This document shows, in pieces, positions 41,936 to 53,413 of a DNA stretch of 64,000 nt. The stretch is from Acidobacteriota bacterium (lineage in GTDB: Bacteria; Acidobacteriota; Holophagae; Holophagales; Holophagaceae): the NCBI GenBank assembly GCA_016213735.1, contig JACQZU010000014.1, positions 62,001-126,000 on the forward strand, given 5' to 3'. The notes beneath the pieces are model-generated. The model saw nothing but the letters and a program-made list of their open reading frames with translations. It did not search any database and was not told where the DNA came from. Position 1 is the stretch's first letter; each line of letters opens with the position of its first letter. The position numbers were made by a program, and so were the translations under genes.

Positions 41936-44900
41936 ATGCGGCATTGGGACCGATTCCTCCAGACCACCCTCTCGGCTGCCCTCCTGGGCCTGCTGGCTGC
42001 CTGCGGCGGGGGAGGCTCAACCATCGGCGGAGGAACCGGCTCCCCGGGGGGCAACAATCCCCCGACCGTGACCGAAGTGTCCTATGCCCCCGCGGACAAT
42101 CCCCTGGTCCGTTTCAAGTCCTATTCCTTCGCGGCGAAGGCCTCGGATCCCGACATCGGAGACACCATCTCCAAGTTCGAGTGGGATTTCGGCGATGGGA
42201 CCCCCACCGTCCAGACCACCACGGGCGCGGTCCAGCACACGTTCATCCAGAGTTCCAGCGAAGGCCTTCCCGTCCAGATCCGGGCCTATGACAACAAAGG
42301 CCTGGCTGGTTCCTGGGCCCTCGCCAGGATTGCCGTCGACAACAGCCCCTCCCCGATTACCGTCGCCTTCCTGAATCCGCCCGGACCCACCACCCTCCAG
42401 GCCGATCCAGGCGGGGGCGTGCAGATCACGGTCCTGCTGCAGGTCAGCACCACCTCCGCTGGCACCATCGGACTCGCCGGGATCGCCTTCAATCCAGGGG
42501 AGGCTTCCGCCCAGGTGGTCAATTCCTCGGATCAGGGAGGCGGGGTCTTTGCCTACACCGTCCGCTACACCGGGGCCGGGACCCAGGGCACCCGGGTCGT
42601 CACGCCCACGGCACGGGCCACGGACTCCCAGGGGATCAGCAGCGACCTCACCACCGGGCCGACCATCACCATCACGACCCTGTCCATCTCCAACCGCGCT
42701 CCCGTGGTGGTCGTGACGAACCCGGCCACCCCCACCTCCTCCGGCTACACCTCCAAGCCCGTGACGCTGGCCTTCACCGTCACCGATCCCGACAACGACG
42801 TGGTCAACGTCACCGTGAACTGGGGGGACGGCACGGCCCCGACGGTCAGCACGGTCTCGGGGAACACGGCCCAGGGGGTGAGCCTCTCCATCACCCACAA
42901 CTTCCCTGACAGCTTCACGTCCACCACCCGGGACGCCACCGTCACGATCAACGCCTCCGACGGACGCTCCAACAACGGGGCGGCCCAGACCCAGACCCGG
43001 ACCTTCACGATCTCCTTCAACGCCTACCCGACGGCCACCATCAACAGCCCCCAGGCCAGCGGAACCCTCCCCACCACCACGGACCTGCCTTCCAATCCGG
43101 GGCTGGGACTCTTGAACCCTCCGGGACCGAATGATCCCGACATCGTGGTCATCCCCAGCGGCGGGAAAGTCCTCTTCGCGGGGGCCAACACCCCCGCCGG
43201 TAGTCAGGACGCCAACCAGGGGGTGTCCTGGACCTTCCAGGGGGGCATTCCCAACGCCTCTGCCCTGGGGAACCCTGGGGAGGTTCTGTTCCCTGGAACC
43301 CCCGGCGCCATCGTGGCCTACCTGGTCGAATTGAAGGCCACCGACGCCTTCGGTCGCACCTCCGACAAGGCCCCCGGCGTGAATCCCAAGACCTTCCGGA
43401 AGTGGATCGTCGTGGATGGGCGGAACACCCAGCAATTCAAGCTGACCTTCATGTACCGGCAGAAGAGTGACAACAACGGGACCAGCAGCCTCAGCCCCGC
43501 CCGGACGGCGGACAATGGTCTGGGCGCCACCATCCAGCTCTTCCAGGACGGCCTCACCAACTCCTACAAGGTCGAGGACGGATCGAGAACCAAGGCGCAG
43601 GTCGGAATCCCCGTCCGTGCCAACCTTCCCTTCTACATCCGGATCCCCGCCTTCGCCTCCACCGACACCCGGAACTACCTGATGAGGATCCCCAATTCCC
43701 CCACCGGGAATTTTGCGGATCCCCTCCTGGGGAGCACGGTGATCCCCAACGCCTCCAGCTTCGGCTTCGAGAACAGTTCCGCTCCGTTCAATCCGGTCCT
43801 CCAGATTGTCACGGGCCAGGGATTCGCGGCCGAAACGGCCCCTTCGCCGGAACGGCGGCTGCAAGGTGCGGTGGACATCACCTGGGGGAATGTCCCTCCC
43901 AACTACCGCTTCCTCGATCGGCTCTCGGTTCCTCTCAATTCCACGGATTCCTTCGGTGCCCTCAACCAGTGGGTCCAATCCAGCACCTGGGTCGGGGGAT
44001 TCTCGGGTGTCCGGGCCCAGCAGCAGATCGCAGAATGGGCCGTGGTCGTGGGAAACCGCATCACGGACGACACCAAGAACGCCGCTGGAGGCCCCCTCCA
44101 GATGCGCTTCACCCTGGACTACCCCAAGTACGCCGGGGACTCCCAGGTTTCCGAGACCTTCGCCCACGAATTCCTCCAAGCCTTCCGCGTCCCTCCTGGT
44201 GTGACGGATCCCTTCGACCTGAACGTCGCGGGCTGGACCGGCCTCAACTGCTATGCGGCGCTGAACCCGACCCTTCTTCCCCCGACCTTCAACGCCTTCG
44301 TCATGAACTCGATCTACGGGGAACAGGGGGGCACGGCCTTCAGCGGGGGCCTGACGGGGATTCCCATTCCCTACGACGCCAACGACCCCGACCGGAAACC
44401 CTACGTCACCGGGCGCTCCTACGGGTTCGACGGATTGCGGAAGGTGTTCGGCTTCGCGGAGTACTTGTGGTCCAGCGTCTGGGCCCGGCCCTTGATCCTC
44501 AACGTCTCCAACCCCAACTACAAGGACTCGGGTTTCGGCCTGGCTTCCTTCCCTTATTTCAGGTCCAGCCGCCCTTCGGCCTGGCCCGCAGCCTCCGGCA
44601 TCGTGCCTGACAACAGCGCCTTTGACCTGACCGTCTCGGGGGGCGGCACTTTCGATGCGTCCTCTCCGGTCGCCGTGGGCGGGGCCACTCCCAGTTCCAA
44701 GGGGGTGGGCCGCTTCTATTGGACCGCCTTCACTCCTTCCTACACCTCGGGCACCGGGGCGGCCATTTCCCGTACCTGGCTTTCAGATCCCGACGGACTC
44801 CCCCCCATGGCCATTACGGGAGGGCCTGGGGACGCCACCGCGGCCTTCGGATTCCTCCCCCCGCAGGACACCATGGTGGACAAGCGGGGCCGGAAGGCGG

Positions 44901-45463
44901 ACGGGTCCCTGGACGGGAATTCCCTGGGCGGGTACCGCGTGACCTGGTTCAACCCCACCCTGGACAGTTCCGGGGAGCCTGTGCCGCCGGACTTCTGGGT
45001 GGTCGAATTCGGGGTGGTGGACGCGGGCGTGTTCCACTTCCTGCTGCCCCCCTCCTTCCCGGCGGGTTCCCAGAAGGTGAGCGACCTCATCCTGACGGAC
45101 GCCCGGACCTTCCTTCCTTCCGGGCGGGCCCCTTCCCAGGGCCCAGCGCCGGATCTATCCGACAAGGTGGCCCCGGGGTATTGCTGGTTCGACGTTCCGC
45201 CCGAACTCCGGCCCAGCACCATGTTCCCGGACAAGAGTTCCTACCTTCGGGTATTCGCGGTGAAATCCATCCTCAAGAACAACGCGCCCGCCGGCGCCAG
45301 GGCGCTGAACCGCCCCGACTGGATGGACGCCATCAAGACCGCCCTTCCCGAGATCAATTTCAATTCGACATCGGGTGAAACCTCCTATGCCCACAAAATT
45401 CCCTTCAACTTTTTCTGGGATATCGTGGTGGTCAACGGTGGGTTGACCCCCGTGGCACCCTGA
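41936..45463 (+). CDS. Large PKD/Ig-like lipoprotein, unknown function
   Basis: The 1175-residue protein has a lipoprotein signal peptide with lipobox LAAC (Cys23), followed by a Gly/Ser-rich tether. PKD-type beta-sandwich domains follow, with WDFGDGTP near residue 84 and VNWGDGTAP near 299, each set off by PxVxxxxP-like linkers. Residues after about 480 form a larger region with NADPF-like turns and a low charge density that I do not recognise, including SPTGNFADPLLGS and FNFFWDIVVVNGG at the end. It is anchored in the outer membrane or periplasmic leaflet. It is followed after 87 bases by a barrel gene, so the two may act together at the cell surface. Confidence 0.8.
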   Translation: MRHWDRFLQTTLSAALLGLLAACGGGGSTIGGGTGSPGGNNPPTVTEVSYAPADNPLVRFKSYSFAAKASDPDIGDTISKFEWDFGDGTPTVQTTTGAVQHTFIQSSSEGLPVQIRAYDNKGLAGSWALARIAVDNSPSPITVAFLNPPGPTTLQADPGGGVQITVLLQVSTTSAGTIGLAGIAFNPGEASAQVVNSSDQGGGVFAYTVRYTGAGTQGTRVVTPTARATDSQGISSDLTTGPTITITTLSISNRAPVVVVTNPATPTSSGYTSKPVTLAFTVTDPDNDVVNVTVNWGDGTAPTVSTVSGNTAQGVSLSITHNFPDSFTSTTRDATVTINASDGRSNNGAAQTQTRTFTISFNAYPTATINSPQASGTLPTTTDLPSNPGLGLLNPPGPNDPDIVVIPSGGKVLFAGANTPAGSQDANQGVSWTFQGGIPNASALGNPGEVLFPGTPGAIVAYLVELKATDAFGRTSDKAPGVNPKTFRKWIVVDGRNTQQFKLTFMYRQKSDNNGTSSLSPARTADNGLGATIQLFQDGLTNSYKVEDGSRTKAQVGIPVRANLPFYIRIPAFASTDTRNYLMRIPNSPTGNFADPLLGSTVIPNASSFGFENSSAPFNPVLQIVTGQGFAAETAPSPERRLQGAVDITWGNVPPNYRFLDRLSVPLNSTDSFGALNQWVQSSTWVGGFSGVRAQQQIAEWAVVVGNRITDDTKNAAGGPLQMRFTLDYPKYAGDSQVSETFAHEFLQAFRVPPGVTDPFDLNVAGWTGLNCYAALNPTLLPPTFNAFVMNSIYGEQGGTAFSGGLTGIPIPYDANDPDRKPYVTGRSYGFDGLRKVFGFAEYLWSSVWARPLILNVSNPNYKDSGFGLASFPYFRSSRPSAWPAASGIVPDNSAFDLTVSGGGTFDASSPVAVGGATPSSKGVGRFYWTAFTPSYTSGTGAAISRTWLSDPDGLPPMAITGGPGDATAAFGFLPPQDTMVDKRGRKADGSLDGNSLGGYRVTWFNPTLDSSGEPVPPDFWVVEFGVVDAGVFHFLLPPSFPAGSQKVSDLILTDARTFLPSGRAPSQGPAPDLSDKVAPGYCWFDVPPELRPSTMFPDKSSYLRVFAVKSILKNNAPAGARALNRPDWMDAIKTALPEINFNSTSGETSYAHKIPFNFFWDIVVVNGGLTPVAP

Positions 45464-45550
45464 TTGCTCCTGACCTGAATCCGCCAAATCCTTGGCCCGC
45501 TTCGAATCCGACCGACCCTTTCATCCGCACCTGATCAACGAGGAGGCCCC

Positions 45551-46255
45551 GTGAAGACCCTCAAACTTTCCGCCGCGGCGCTGGCCGCCGCGACCCTGGG
45601 CGCCCAGTCCGCCAGCACGGACACGGAGCGCCGCGTCCAGATCTTCGGGGAATTCTCCAGGCCCAAGCAGGTCACCATCGCGCAGATTCCCGTTGGGAGC
45701 GGGTCCGCCGAGGTCAAGGACCAGGCCGCCGCCCAGACCGGCATCGGCATTCGCTTCATGGGGGAGATCCCCGGCACCAGCGGATGGTTCTACGGGTTCG
45801 GTGGCAAGTTCCCCACCTCCTCCCGACTCGGACTCAACCAGACCGTTCCGGGGACCTCCACCACCATCAACGCCACCCAGGTCACCGTCCAGTACAGCTT
45901 CTGGGAAATCGGCGGCGCGTACCTGTGGGAGCTGGGCGGCGGCTTCTCCCTGGGGGCCCACCTGGACGCCCGCAGCGAGACCGTGGACGCCAGCGGCAGC
46001 CTCACGGTCTCCTCCGGCGGCGGCAGCGGCACGGTGAGCCAGCGCACCAGCTTTCTCCGTCCATGGATCCGTCTCTCGGCCGACGTGGCCTTCGGAGGGT
46101 CCGGCTTCGCGCCCTTCCTTGGCGCGGACGTGGCCTACGCCCCGATCAAGGCCTCCCAGACCAATGTGGTCTCCCCGGTGATGTGGGACGACCGGACCCT
46201 GAAATTCATGGCCCCCCAATTCACGGCCTCTTTCTACCTCGGGCTTCGTTTCTAG
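45551..46255 (+). CDS. Outer-membrane beta-barrel protein, unknown function
   Basis: The 234-residue product starts from GTG with a GAGGAGG site upstream and has a signal peptide (MKTLKLSAAALAAATLGAQS). The mature part alternates polar and hydrophobic residues through about eight strands (for example GWFYGFGGKFP, VTVQYSFWEIGGAYLWELG, APQFTASFYLGLRF) and ends in a phenylalanine, the beta-barrel assembly signal. It resembles small eight-stranded OmpA-like or OmpW-like barrels in size only. It is downstream of the large PKD lipoprotein, likely in one transcript. Confidence 0.8.
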   Translation: MKTLKLSAAALAAATLGAQSASTDTERRVQIFGEFSRPKQVTIAQIPVGSGSAEVKDQAAAQTGIGIRFMGEIPGTSGWFYGFGGKFPTSSRLGLNQTVPGTSTTINATQVTVQYSFWEIGGAYLWELGGGFSLGAHLDARSETVDASGSLTVSSGGGSGTVSQRTSFLRPWIRLSADVAFGGSGFAPFLGADVAYAPIKASQTNVVSPVMWDDRTLKFMAPQFTASFYLGLRF

Positions 46256-46526
46256 GAACCGCTGTCTCAGGGAGGCACGGCCGCGCCGCGCGCATCGGGC
46301 TGGCAAGGCGAAGGTGCGGACCAACGTCTAGGGAAGGCGTAGGACAAGGCGCGGCTTCACCATTTCCCGGTCTTGGGAGGCAGGGCCGCAGCCGCTCAGC
46401 GGGAGAGGGGCGGAGACCCGGCACCCTCACGGGAGCAGGCATGGCCCGCCCGGGGAAAGGCCACCCTCAACCAGCACTTGCAGAACCCATGGGCTCCGCT
46501 CCGGGAACCCTTCCCTGGAATGGAAC

Positions 46527-46988
46527 CTAGGTCCGCCACTCCCAGAGCACATTGGCGATCGCCCAGCCGCTGCGATGCGTCGCGAGGTGAAGAAAGGCGG
46601 TCCAGGGCCCCAGGTCCGCGCGGACGCTGGCACCCCGGCCCTGGACATCCAGGACGCGGATGTCCGTGGCCCTCCGCTCCCGGACCGATTTCCCGAAGGC
46701 GGCCTGGACGCCGAAGGTGCGGATCACGCGACGGGCTGCCTCCTCAGGGCCGGCCCCCACTTCCAGAATGCGTTTCTCCAGGTCCGGATGGAGGCAGGCC
46801 GCCATGGCCTCGCAGTCGCCCCGGTGCCACGCATCGGCCCACCGCTGCACCACCCCGACGATGCCCTCCAGGTCTTGTGGGCCCCGCAGGGCCAGGGAGG
46901 CCGGACGGGGCAGCTCGCCAGCGCTTCCCTCGGCCATGCCGAGGGTTCCGACCAGCAACAGTGAAGACTTCAAGGCGCCGCGGGGCAT
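46527..46988 (-). CDS. Exported NTF2-like (lumazine-binding-like) protein
   Basis: The 153-residue protein has a probable signal peptide (MPRGALKSSLLLVGTLGMAEGSAG). Residues 40-150 show an NTF2-like cone fold: an amphipathic helix GVVQRWADAWHRGDCEAMAACLHPDL, a pair of beta strands (RVLDVQGRGASVRADL), and a final FLHLATHRSGWAIANVLWEW strand pair. Such domains bind small molecules or form enzyme folds; the role is unknown here. It stands in the same direction as the HtrA-like protease, 71 bases further along, with only a small gap. Confidence 0.6.
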   Translation of the reverse strand: MPRGALKSSLLLVGTLGMAEGSAGELPRPASLALRGPQDLEGIVGVVQRWADAWHRGDCEAMAACLHPDLEKRILEVGAGPEEAARRVIRTFGVQAAFGKSVRERRATDIRVLDVQGRGASVRADLGPWTAFLHLATHRSGWAIANVLWEWRT

Positions 46989-47059
46989 TCCGGACTCCGG
47001 TTCAAAGGTCTGGGTGTCGGAGATACGGATGCGGGAAATGGGGGCTTAGTTCCTGGCCC

Positions 47060-48154
47060 TCAGGCCTCGGCCTGGAGGCGCATGGAAAGGCTGATTTTTC
47101 TTCCATTTCGGATCACCTGGAGCTGGATGGTGGACCCGATGCTTTCCCCCTCCAGGAGGTCCATGAGGCGGTCGAAGCTGTTGACCGCGGTGCCGTTCAC
47201 GGCGCTGATGACGTCCCCCAGCACGTAGCGCCGGCCGTTCCGGGAGATCCCCTCCAGGCCGGCCCGTTCCGCCGGTCCCCCCCTGTGGACGCGCATGACC
47301 ACCACTCCCTTCGGAGCCTCGAAATAGGCCGACCAGGCTTCGGGGAGGGGGTCGAAGCCGGGGTCCGGGCGAAGGGCCTGACCCCTGGAAATGAGCTGGG
47401 GCACGACCCGGTTCACCGTGTCCACGGGAACCGCGAAGCCGATGCCCGCGCTGCTGCCGCTGGTGCTCTGGATGGCGGTGTTGATGCCGATGAGGCGGCC
47501 GGAACTGTCCAGGAGCGGCCCTCCGGAATTTCCGGGGTTGATGGCGGCATCCGTCTGGATCACGCCGCTGATCCGCCGGCGGGTGGCGCTCTGGATCTCC
47601 CGCCCGAGGGCGCTGACGACCCCGGTGGTGAGGGTGTGGTCGAGACCGAAGGGGTTGCCGATGGCCAGCACCGCCTGACCCACCTGGAGTTCGGAGGAAC
47701 GCCCCACGGGGATCGGGCGAAGCTTGGCGGGAGGCGCATCCAGGCGGAGCACGGCCAGGTCCTTGTCCGGGGCTGCCCCGATCACCCTGGCCTTGAAGGG
47801 GGTGCGGCCCTGGAAGGAGACTTCCAGCTCCTGAGCATTTTCAACCACGTGGAAGTTCGTGACGATATGCCCCCGCTCGTCCCAGACGAAACCCGAACCC
47901 GTGCCCGTGGGGACCGCCTGGACATCAAGGCTGAACCAATCCCGCTGGTAGGCGATGGAGGTGATGTAGACCACCGAGGAGGCCGCCTCCTTGAACCGAT
48001 CCATCACGGCCTGCTCCCCGGGAATCCAAGGGCCTTTGGGGGCGATGGGACGGGGTTCCGCCGCCCCCCGGGCCTGCTGCAGCATGGCGTTTCCGCACCA
48101 GCCCACCAGGACCCCCCCGAGGAGGATGATTCCGATGAAAGTCGCCCTTCGCAT
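47060..48154 (-). CDS. HtrA/Deg-like serine protease with one PDZ domain
   Basis: The 364-residue protein has an N-terminal membrane anchor (FIGIILLGGVLVGWCG), a trypsin-like domain and one C-terminal PDZ domain. The triad is His in TNFHVVENA, Asp in DKDLAVLR and Ser in NPGNSGGPL. The PDZ region includes GVVVMRVHRGGPAERAGLEG and VLGDVISAVNGTAVNSF. It belongs to the DegS/Deg quality-control proteases of the periplasm. The ATG at 48154 is preferred over an in-frame GTG at 48172 because it carries a GAGAGG site. It lies downstream of the FG-GAP lipoprotein gene and likely acts on envelope proteins. Confidence 0.92.
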   Translation of the reverse strand: MRRATFIGIILLGGVLVGWCGNAMLQQARGAAEPRPIAPKGPWIPGEQAVMDRFKEAASSVVYITSIAYQRDWFSLDVQAVPTGTGSGFVWDERGHIVTNFHVVENAQELEVSFQGRTPFKARVIGAAPDKDLAVLRLDAPPAKLRPIPVGRSSELQVGQAVLAIGNPFGLDHTLTTGVVSALGREIQSATRRRISGVIQTDAAINPGNSGGPLLDSSGRLIGINTAIQSTSGSSAGIGFAVPVDTVNRVVPQLISRGQALRPDPGFDPLPEAWSAYFEAPKGVVVMRVHRGGPAERAGLEGISRNGRRYVLGDVISAVNGTAVNSFDRLMDLLEGESIGSTIQLQVIRNGRKISLSMRLQAEA

Positions 48155-48211
48155 GATCCCTGCCCTCTCCACGAGCCCGGACCATTCTAGCCAGCGGTGC
48201 GCCGCAACCCC

Positions 48212-49435
48212 TCAGTGGCGGAGCCAGGTGGGGGGAAGGAAGGTGCCTCGCCGGTTCCGGTCCTGGTAGCGCACCGCCGGTTCGCCGTCCGCGATGAGCA
48301 GGTCGGGTCTGCCATCGCCGTCGAGGTCCCCAATGGCCACGGAGCAAGGCCCGTAGGCGCCCCCGTAGAGGGCCTGGACCCCGAACAGTGGACCTGAGGG
48401 CTGCCCTCGGGCGAGGACCGCGATGCTGCCGGACCAGCCAGGGAGGCCCTGGTTGGCCACGACGATCTCCGGCCTGCCGTCCCCGTCCAGGTCCGCGATG
48501 GCCAGGGCGGCCGGGTAGGCGTCCCCAGTGTCCATGGATTGGGGTGGAAGGAACCCTCCTGGGTGGGCCTGGTCCTGAAGGAGGATGGTCACGCCCCCAT
48601 CGCGCCCGCCCACCAGGGCGAGGTCGGGCAGCCCATCTCCGTTCAGGTCCGCGGCCCGGAGTTGCCGGACCGGAACCCCCACGGGGACCCCCAGGGGGGG
48701 GCGGAAACGTCCCGGACCGGCCCCTTTGGGATCCGAGAGGAGGAGCACCACGCTGCCCGACGGGGTGCCCACCGCAAGGTCGGGAACGCCGTCGCCGTTG
48801 AGGTCTGCCGCCAGGAGGGCGCTGGGCTCGTCCTGGATGGCAAAGGGCACAGGAACGCCGAAGTCTCCGCGGGAGCGCTGGAAATAGACCAGGACATCCT
48901 TCCCGCCGCGGGCCGCCACCGCGATATCCAGCCGACCGTCGCCGTCCAGGTCCGCCAGGCAGAGATCCACGGGGTCCCGCGGACCCAGGGGAAGGGTCCG
49001 TGGAGGCATCACGGTGAGGATCTGGGGACCGGAAAGCAGCAGGGCGATGCTGTTCTCCCGGATGGGCCCCGGCACGGTCTGGGTGTTGGCCACGACCAGA
49101 TCGGGGAGCCCGTCCCCGTCCACATCCCCGGCGGCCAGGGCGATGGGATCCGGGCCCGCATTCTGCCGGATGGGGTCCCGGAAGGCTCCGGGCCGGGCGG
49201 GGTCCTGGTAGCGCCGGCTCACGAAACCCGGATGGGGCGGGCCGCCCCCCCAGGTGGCCATGGCCGTGGCCGCGTCCTTGCGCCCGTCCATGTCCAGGTC
49301 CACGATCACCACGGCGCTGGCCTGGTCCCAGGGCCCGTCGTGGGACTCCCAGCGGTCGTGGCCGCCGCAGGCCAGGAGGGCCGCCATGGAAGTGGCCAAG
49401 ATCATCTTGGGGGTGATGCCCTGCGGGGATGCCAT
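48212..49435 (-). CDS. FG-GAP/VCBS seven-bladed propeller lipoprotein
   Basis: The 407-residue protein has a lipoprotein signal with the lipobox ALLAC (Cys23). Seven DxDxDG-type calcium loops are present, one per blade: DLDMDGRKD, DVDGDGLPD, DLDGDGRLD, DLNGDGVPD, DLNGDGLPD, DLDGDGRPE and DLDGDGRPD. Each is followed by a hydrophobic LxVA strand, so it is an integrin-like seven-bladed propeller on the cell surface or in the periplasm. The ATG at 49435 has AAGGAG seven bases upstream and is preferred to an earlier GTG at 49462. The ligand is unknown. Confidence 0.85.
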   Translation of the reverse strand: MASPQGITPKMILATSMAALLACGGHDRWESHDGPWDQASAVVIVDLDMDGRKDAATAMATWGGGPPHPGFVSRRYQDPARPGAFRDPIRQNAGPDPIALAAGDVDGDGLPDLVVANTQTVPGPIRENSIALLLSGPQILTVMPPRTLPLGPRDPVDLCLADLDGDGRLDIAVAARGGKDVLVYFQRSRGDFGVPVPFAIQDEPSALLAADLNGDGVPDLAVGTPSGSVVLLLSDPKGAGPGRFRPPLGVPVGVPVRQLRAADLNGDGLPDLALVGGRDGGVTILLQDQAHPGGFLPPQSMDTGDAYPAALAIADLDGDGRPEIVVANQGLPGWSGSIAVLARGQPSGPLFGVQALYGGAYGPCSVAIGDLDGDGRPDLLIADGEPAVRYQDRNRRGTFLPPTWLRH

Positions 49436-49522
49436 GCCCAGCTCCTTCGAAGGAACCCTCACGCCCTCCAGGATGGGGCGCCGGATCCGTCCCGCAAGGC
49501 CGGACCCACGCTCCCGGGCCGG

Positions 49523-50881
49523 TCAGACCTCTTCCACGCTCACCTGCCAGGTCACCTCCTCCCGGGGGAGGAGGGCCGGCCAGTAGGCGACGATTTCCTG
49601 GGCCTTGGGCCGGCCCCCCGCGAATCCTGTGACGCCCGCGGGGCCCGCCGTCACCAGGGGGGCGATTTCCCGGCCGAAGCGTTCAACCTTCTTCCGGTCG
49701 GGATCCTTCACGGAGAGGCGGAGCACGACCTCGGGGGCCTCCAGGGCCTCCGGGGCGATGCCGGCGTGGACCACCGAGGCCCCGAGGAACTCCGCGTCGG
49801 TGTGCTCGAAGGTGCATCCAGCCCGTTCCAGGCGTTTCCAGACGATGTCCGCGCAGAGTTGGGCCTTCTCCAGGGCCCGGGGCCCGCTCAAGGTGAGCTG
49901 GCCCGTGGATTTGTAGCCCTTCAGGTAGGCCCCGCTGACCTTCAGGAAGGGGGTCCGCGGCTTGCCCCGGACGCCCGTGACCCGCACCCGGTCGGGACCC
50001 TCCTGGGCCAGGCGGATGGTGGCGAAATCCGCCACGCAATCCGGGGTGATGTAGTGCTGGGGGTCCCCCATCTCGTAGACCAGCTGCTCGCTCACGGTGT
50101 CCACCGTCACCATGCCGCCGCTGCCCTCAGGTTTGGTGACCACGAAGCTCCCGTCCTCCGAGACTTCGGCGATGGGGTAGCCGACCTTCCACAACTCGGG
50201 CACCTCCCACCAGCGGGAGAAATTGCCCCCGGTGGCCTGGGCACCGCACTCCAGGATGTGTCCTGCGACGGTGCCTGCCGCAAGCCGGTCCCAGTCCTCC
50301 CAGGACCACCCGAATTCGTGCACCAGAGGCGCCAGGCTTAGACCGGGATCCGTGCAGCGGCCCGTGAGGACGATGTCCGCGCCCGTGGCCAGGGCCTCCG
50401 CCATGCACTGGGTGGGAAGGTACACGTTGGCGGCGATGAGGTTCCGCTCCCGCTCGAAGAGGCCCTCGCCGGTGTCCATGTTCGCCAAGGGGAGCCCCTT
50501 CTCCCGGAACTCGGGAAGCCTCGCAAGGACGTCGTCGCCGGTCACCGTGGCGATGCGCAGGCCTTTGACCCCCAGGCGTTTCGCCACCCCCAGCACGGCC
50601 GTCCGGCAGGCCTCGGGATTCACCCCGCCCGCGTTGGCGATGACCCTGATGCCCTTCTCCTTGAGCTGGGGGAGAACCCGGGCCATGAGGTCCACGAAGT
50701 CAGTGGCGTACCCCAGGGCGGGGTCCTTCCGCCGCTGCTTCTGCATGATGGAAAGGGTCACCTCCGCCAGGTAGTCCAGGGTCAGGTAGTGGATGCGGCC
50801 GTATTCCACAAGGTGCACCGGGGCGTCGATGCTGTCCCCCCAGAAACCCTGCCCGTTGGCGATGCGGATGGTTCGGCCCAT
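49523..50881 (-). CDS. AtuA/DUF1446-family protein
   Basis: The 452-residue protein matches the acyclic terpene utilization AtuA (DUF1446) family: IRIANGQGFWGDSIDAPVHL, HYLTLDYLAEVTLSIMQKQR, VIANAGGVNPEACRTAV, the GADIVLTGRCTDPGLSLAPL block, and EWDRLAAGTVAGHILECGAQATGGNF. Pseudomonas AtuA is needed for citronellol/geraniol degradation; in other bacteria members lie near propionyl/acetyl-CoA carboxylase genes. No carboxylase is next to it here. A good GAGGGAG site precedes the ATG. The biochemical role of the family is not settled. Confidence 0.88.
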   Translation of the reverse strand: MGRTIRIANGQGFWGDSIDAPVHLVEYGRIHYLTLDYLAEVTLSIMQKQRRKDPALGYATDFVDLMARVLPQLKEKGIRVIANAGGVNPEACRTAVLGVAKRLGVKGLRIATVTGDDVLARLPEFREKGLPLANMDTGEGLFERERNLIAANVYLPTQCMAEALATGADIVLTGRCTDPGLSLAPLVHEFGWSWEDWDRLAAGTVAGHILECGAQATGGNFSRWWEVPELWKVGYPIAEVSEDGSFVVTKPEGSGGMVTVDTVSEQLVYEMGDPQHYITPDCVADFATIRLAQEGPDRVRVTGVRGKPRTPFLKVSGAYLKGYKSTGQLTLSGPRALEKAQLCADIVWKRLERAGCTFEHTDAEFLGASVVHAGIAPEALEAPEVVLRLSVKDPDRKKVERFGREIAPLVTAGPAGVTGFAGGRPKAQEIVAYWPALLPREEVTWQVSVEEV

Positions 50882-50929
50882 GGCTCCCTCGCGAAGCCCC
50901 AGTGTAGCGTTCCGGGAGGCGGAGGCCGA

Positions 50930-52152
<1,223 letters not shown>

Positions 52153-52156
<4 letters not shown>

Positions 52157-53412
52157 GGCTTTTTCCCCTTGCGGTCCCGGGCCTCTTTCTCCAGTTCGGT
52201 GTCCGACTTCGCCTTGAGCTTGGCGGGGCCGCGATCCTTCATCTCCTTGAGCTTGCGGATGGGGCCCGTGAGCACGATCTCCCCTTCGGCCAGTCCTTCC
52301 TTCACCTCGAAGTACTGGGTGCTTGCGATGCCCACCTTCACCGTCCGCTCCGCGGCCCGGTCATTCTTCGCCACGAAAACCACGGACCGGTTCTCAGGCG
52401 CCAGGAGGCCCCGTTTCTGGGCGTCCTCGGGATTGCCTTCGCGCTCCAGCACGGCCTGGAGGGGAACCTTCAGGATTCCCTTGGCTTCCGCCGTGAGGAT
52501 CACCGCCCGGGCGTTCATGCCGGGGCGGAGCTGGCCCACGTCAGGATTCTTCATGTCCAGCGCCACCTTCACCTTGTAGGTGTTGGCATCCTGCCCCACC
52601 TTCTCGGCGGCGGAGGCCACCTCGAGCACCTTGGCCTGGAACACCCGTCCCGGAAGGCTCTCCACCGCCACCTGGGCGGGCTGTCCGGGGCGCGTCCGGA
52701 CCACTTCACTTTCGTTCACCTTGACCTCGGCCAGGACCTCACTCATGTCTGAAACCACCATGAGGGTGGCGCCGGGAAGGTTGGTCATGCCCGGGATGGC
52801 CATCTCGCCGCGCTCGGCCTTGAGGCTCGTCACCCGGCCCGAGATGGGGGCGCGCAGTTCGGTCTTCTGGAGGGTGTCCCTGGCGCTGGCGGCATTGGCC
52901 CGGGCCTGCTCCACGGTCGACTTCGAGGCCTGGGCCGTGAGCTCGGCGCTGTCCCGGTTCAGCTTGGACTGCCGATACTCCTCGTCGCTCACCAGACCCT
53001 GCTTGAAGAGGGATTCCGTCCGGGCGAAAGTCTGCCGCGCCTTGTCCCGGGCGGCCAGGAGGCGTTCCTCGTCCTTCCGGGCGGCCTGGAGGCCCGCCTC
53101 CGCCTGTTCCAGTCCCTGGCGGAGGCGGACGCTGTCCAGGGTCACCAGGAGCTGGCCGGCCTTGACGTCCTGGCCGTCCTCCACGTGGCGGCGCAGGATC
53201 TCCCCCGCCACCGTGGTCCCGATGTTGATCTGGGTCTTGGCCCGGATCTCGCCCGAGGCCGAAATGGTCTCCCGGATGTCCCCCCGGGTGACCTTGTCCC
53301 AGGCGAAGCGGTCGGATTCGTCCCTGGGCCCCCCGAAGGCGAGGCCCAACCCGAGCAGAAGGACCAGACCGCCCGAGAGGCCCCAAAGGATCTTGGTCTT
53401 CCTGGAGGCCAT
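52153..53412 (-). CDS. MacA-like membrane fusion protein (HlyD family)
   Basis: The 419-residue periplasmic adaptor has one N-terminal anchor helix (ILWGLSGGLVLLLGLGLAFG), a lipoyl domain split by a coiled-coil hairpin (GLEQAEAGLQAARKDEERLLAARDKARQTFARTESLFKQ to KSTVEQARANAASARDTLQ), a beta-barrel domain and a membrane-proximal domain. This is the MacA/RND-type adaptor that bridges an inner-membrane transporter to the outer-membrane channel. It begins one base from the stop of the upstream Yip1 gene and overlaps the permease gene by ATGA, so the three form one operon. Confidence 0.92.
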
Positions 53413-53413
53413 C

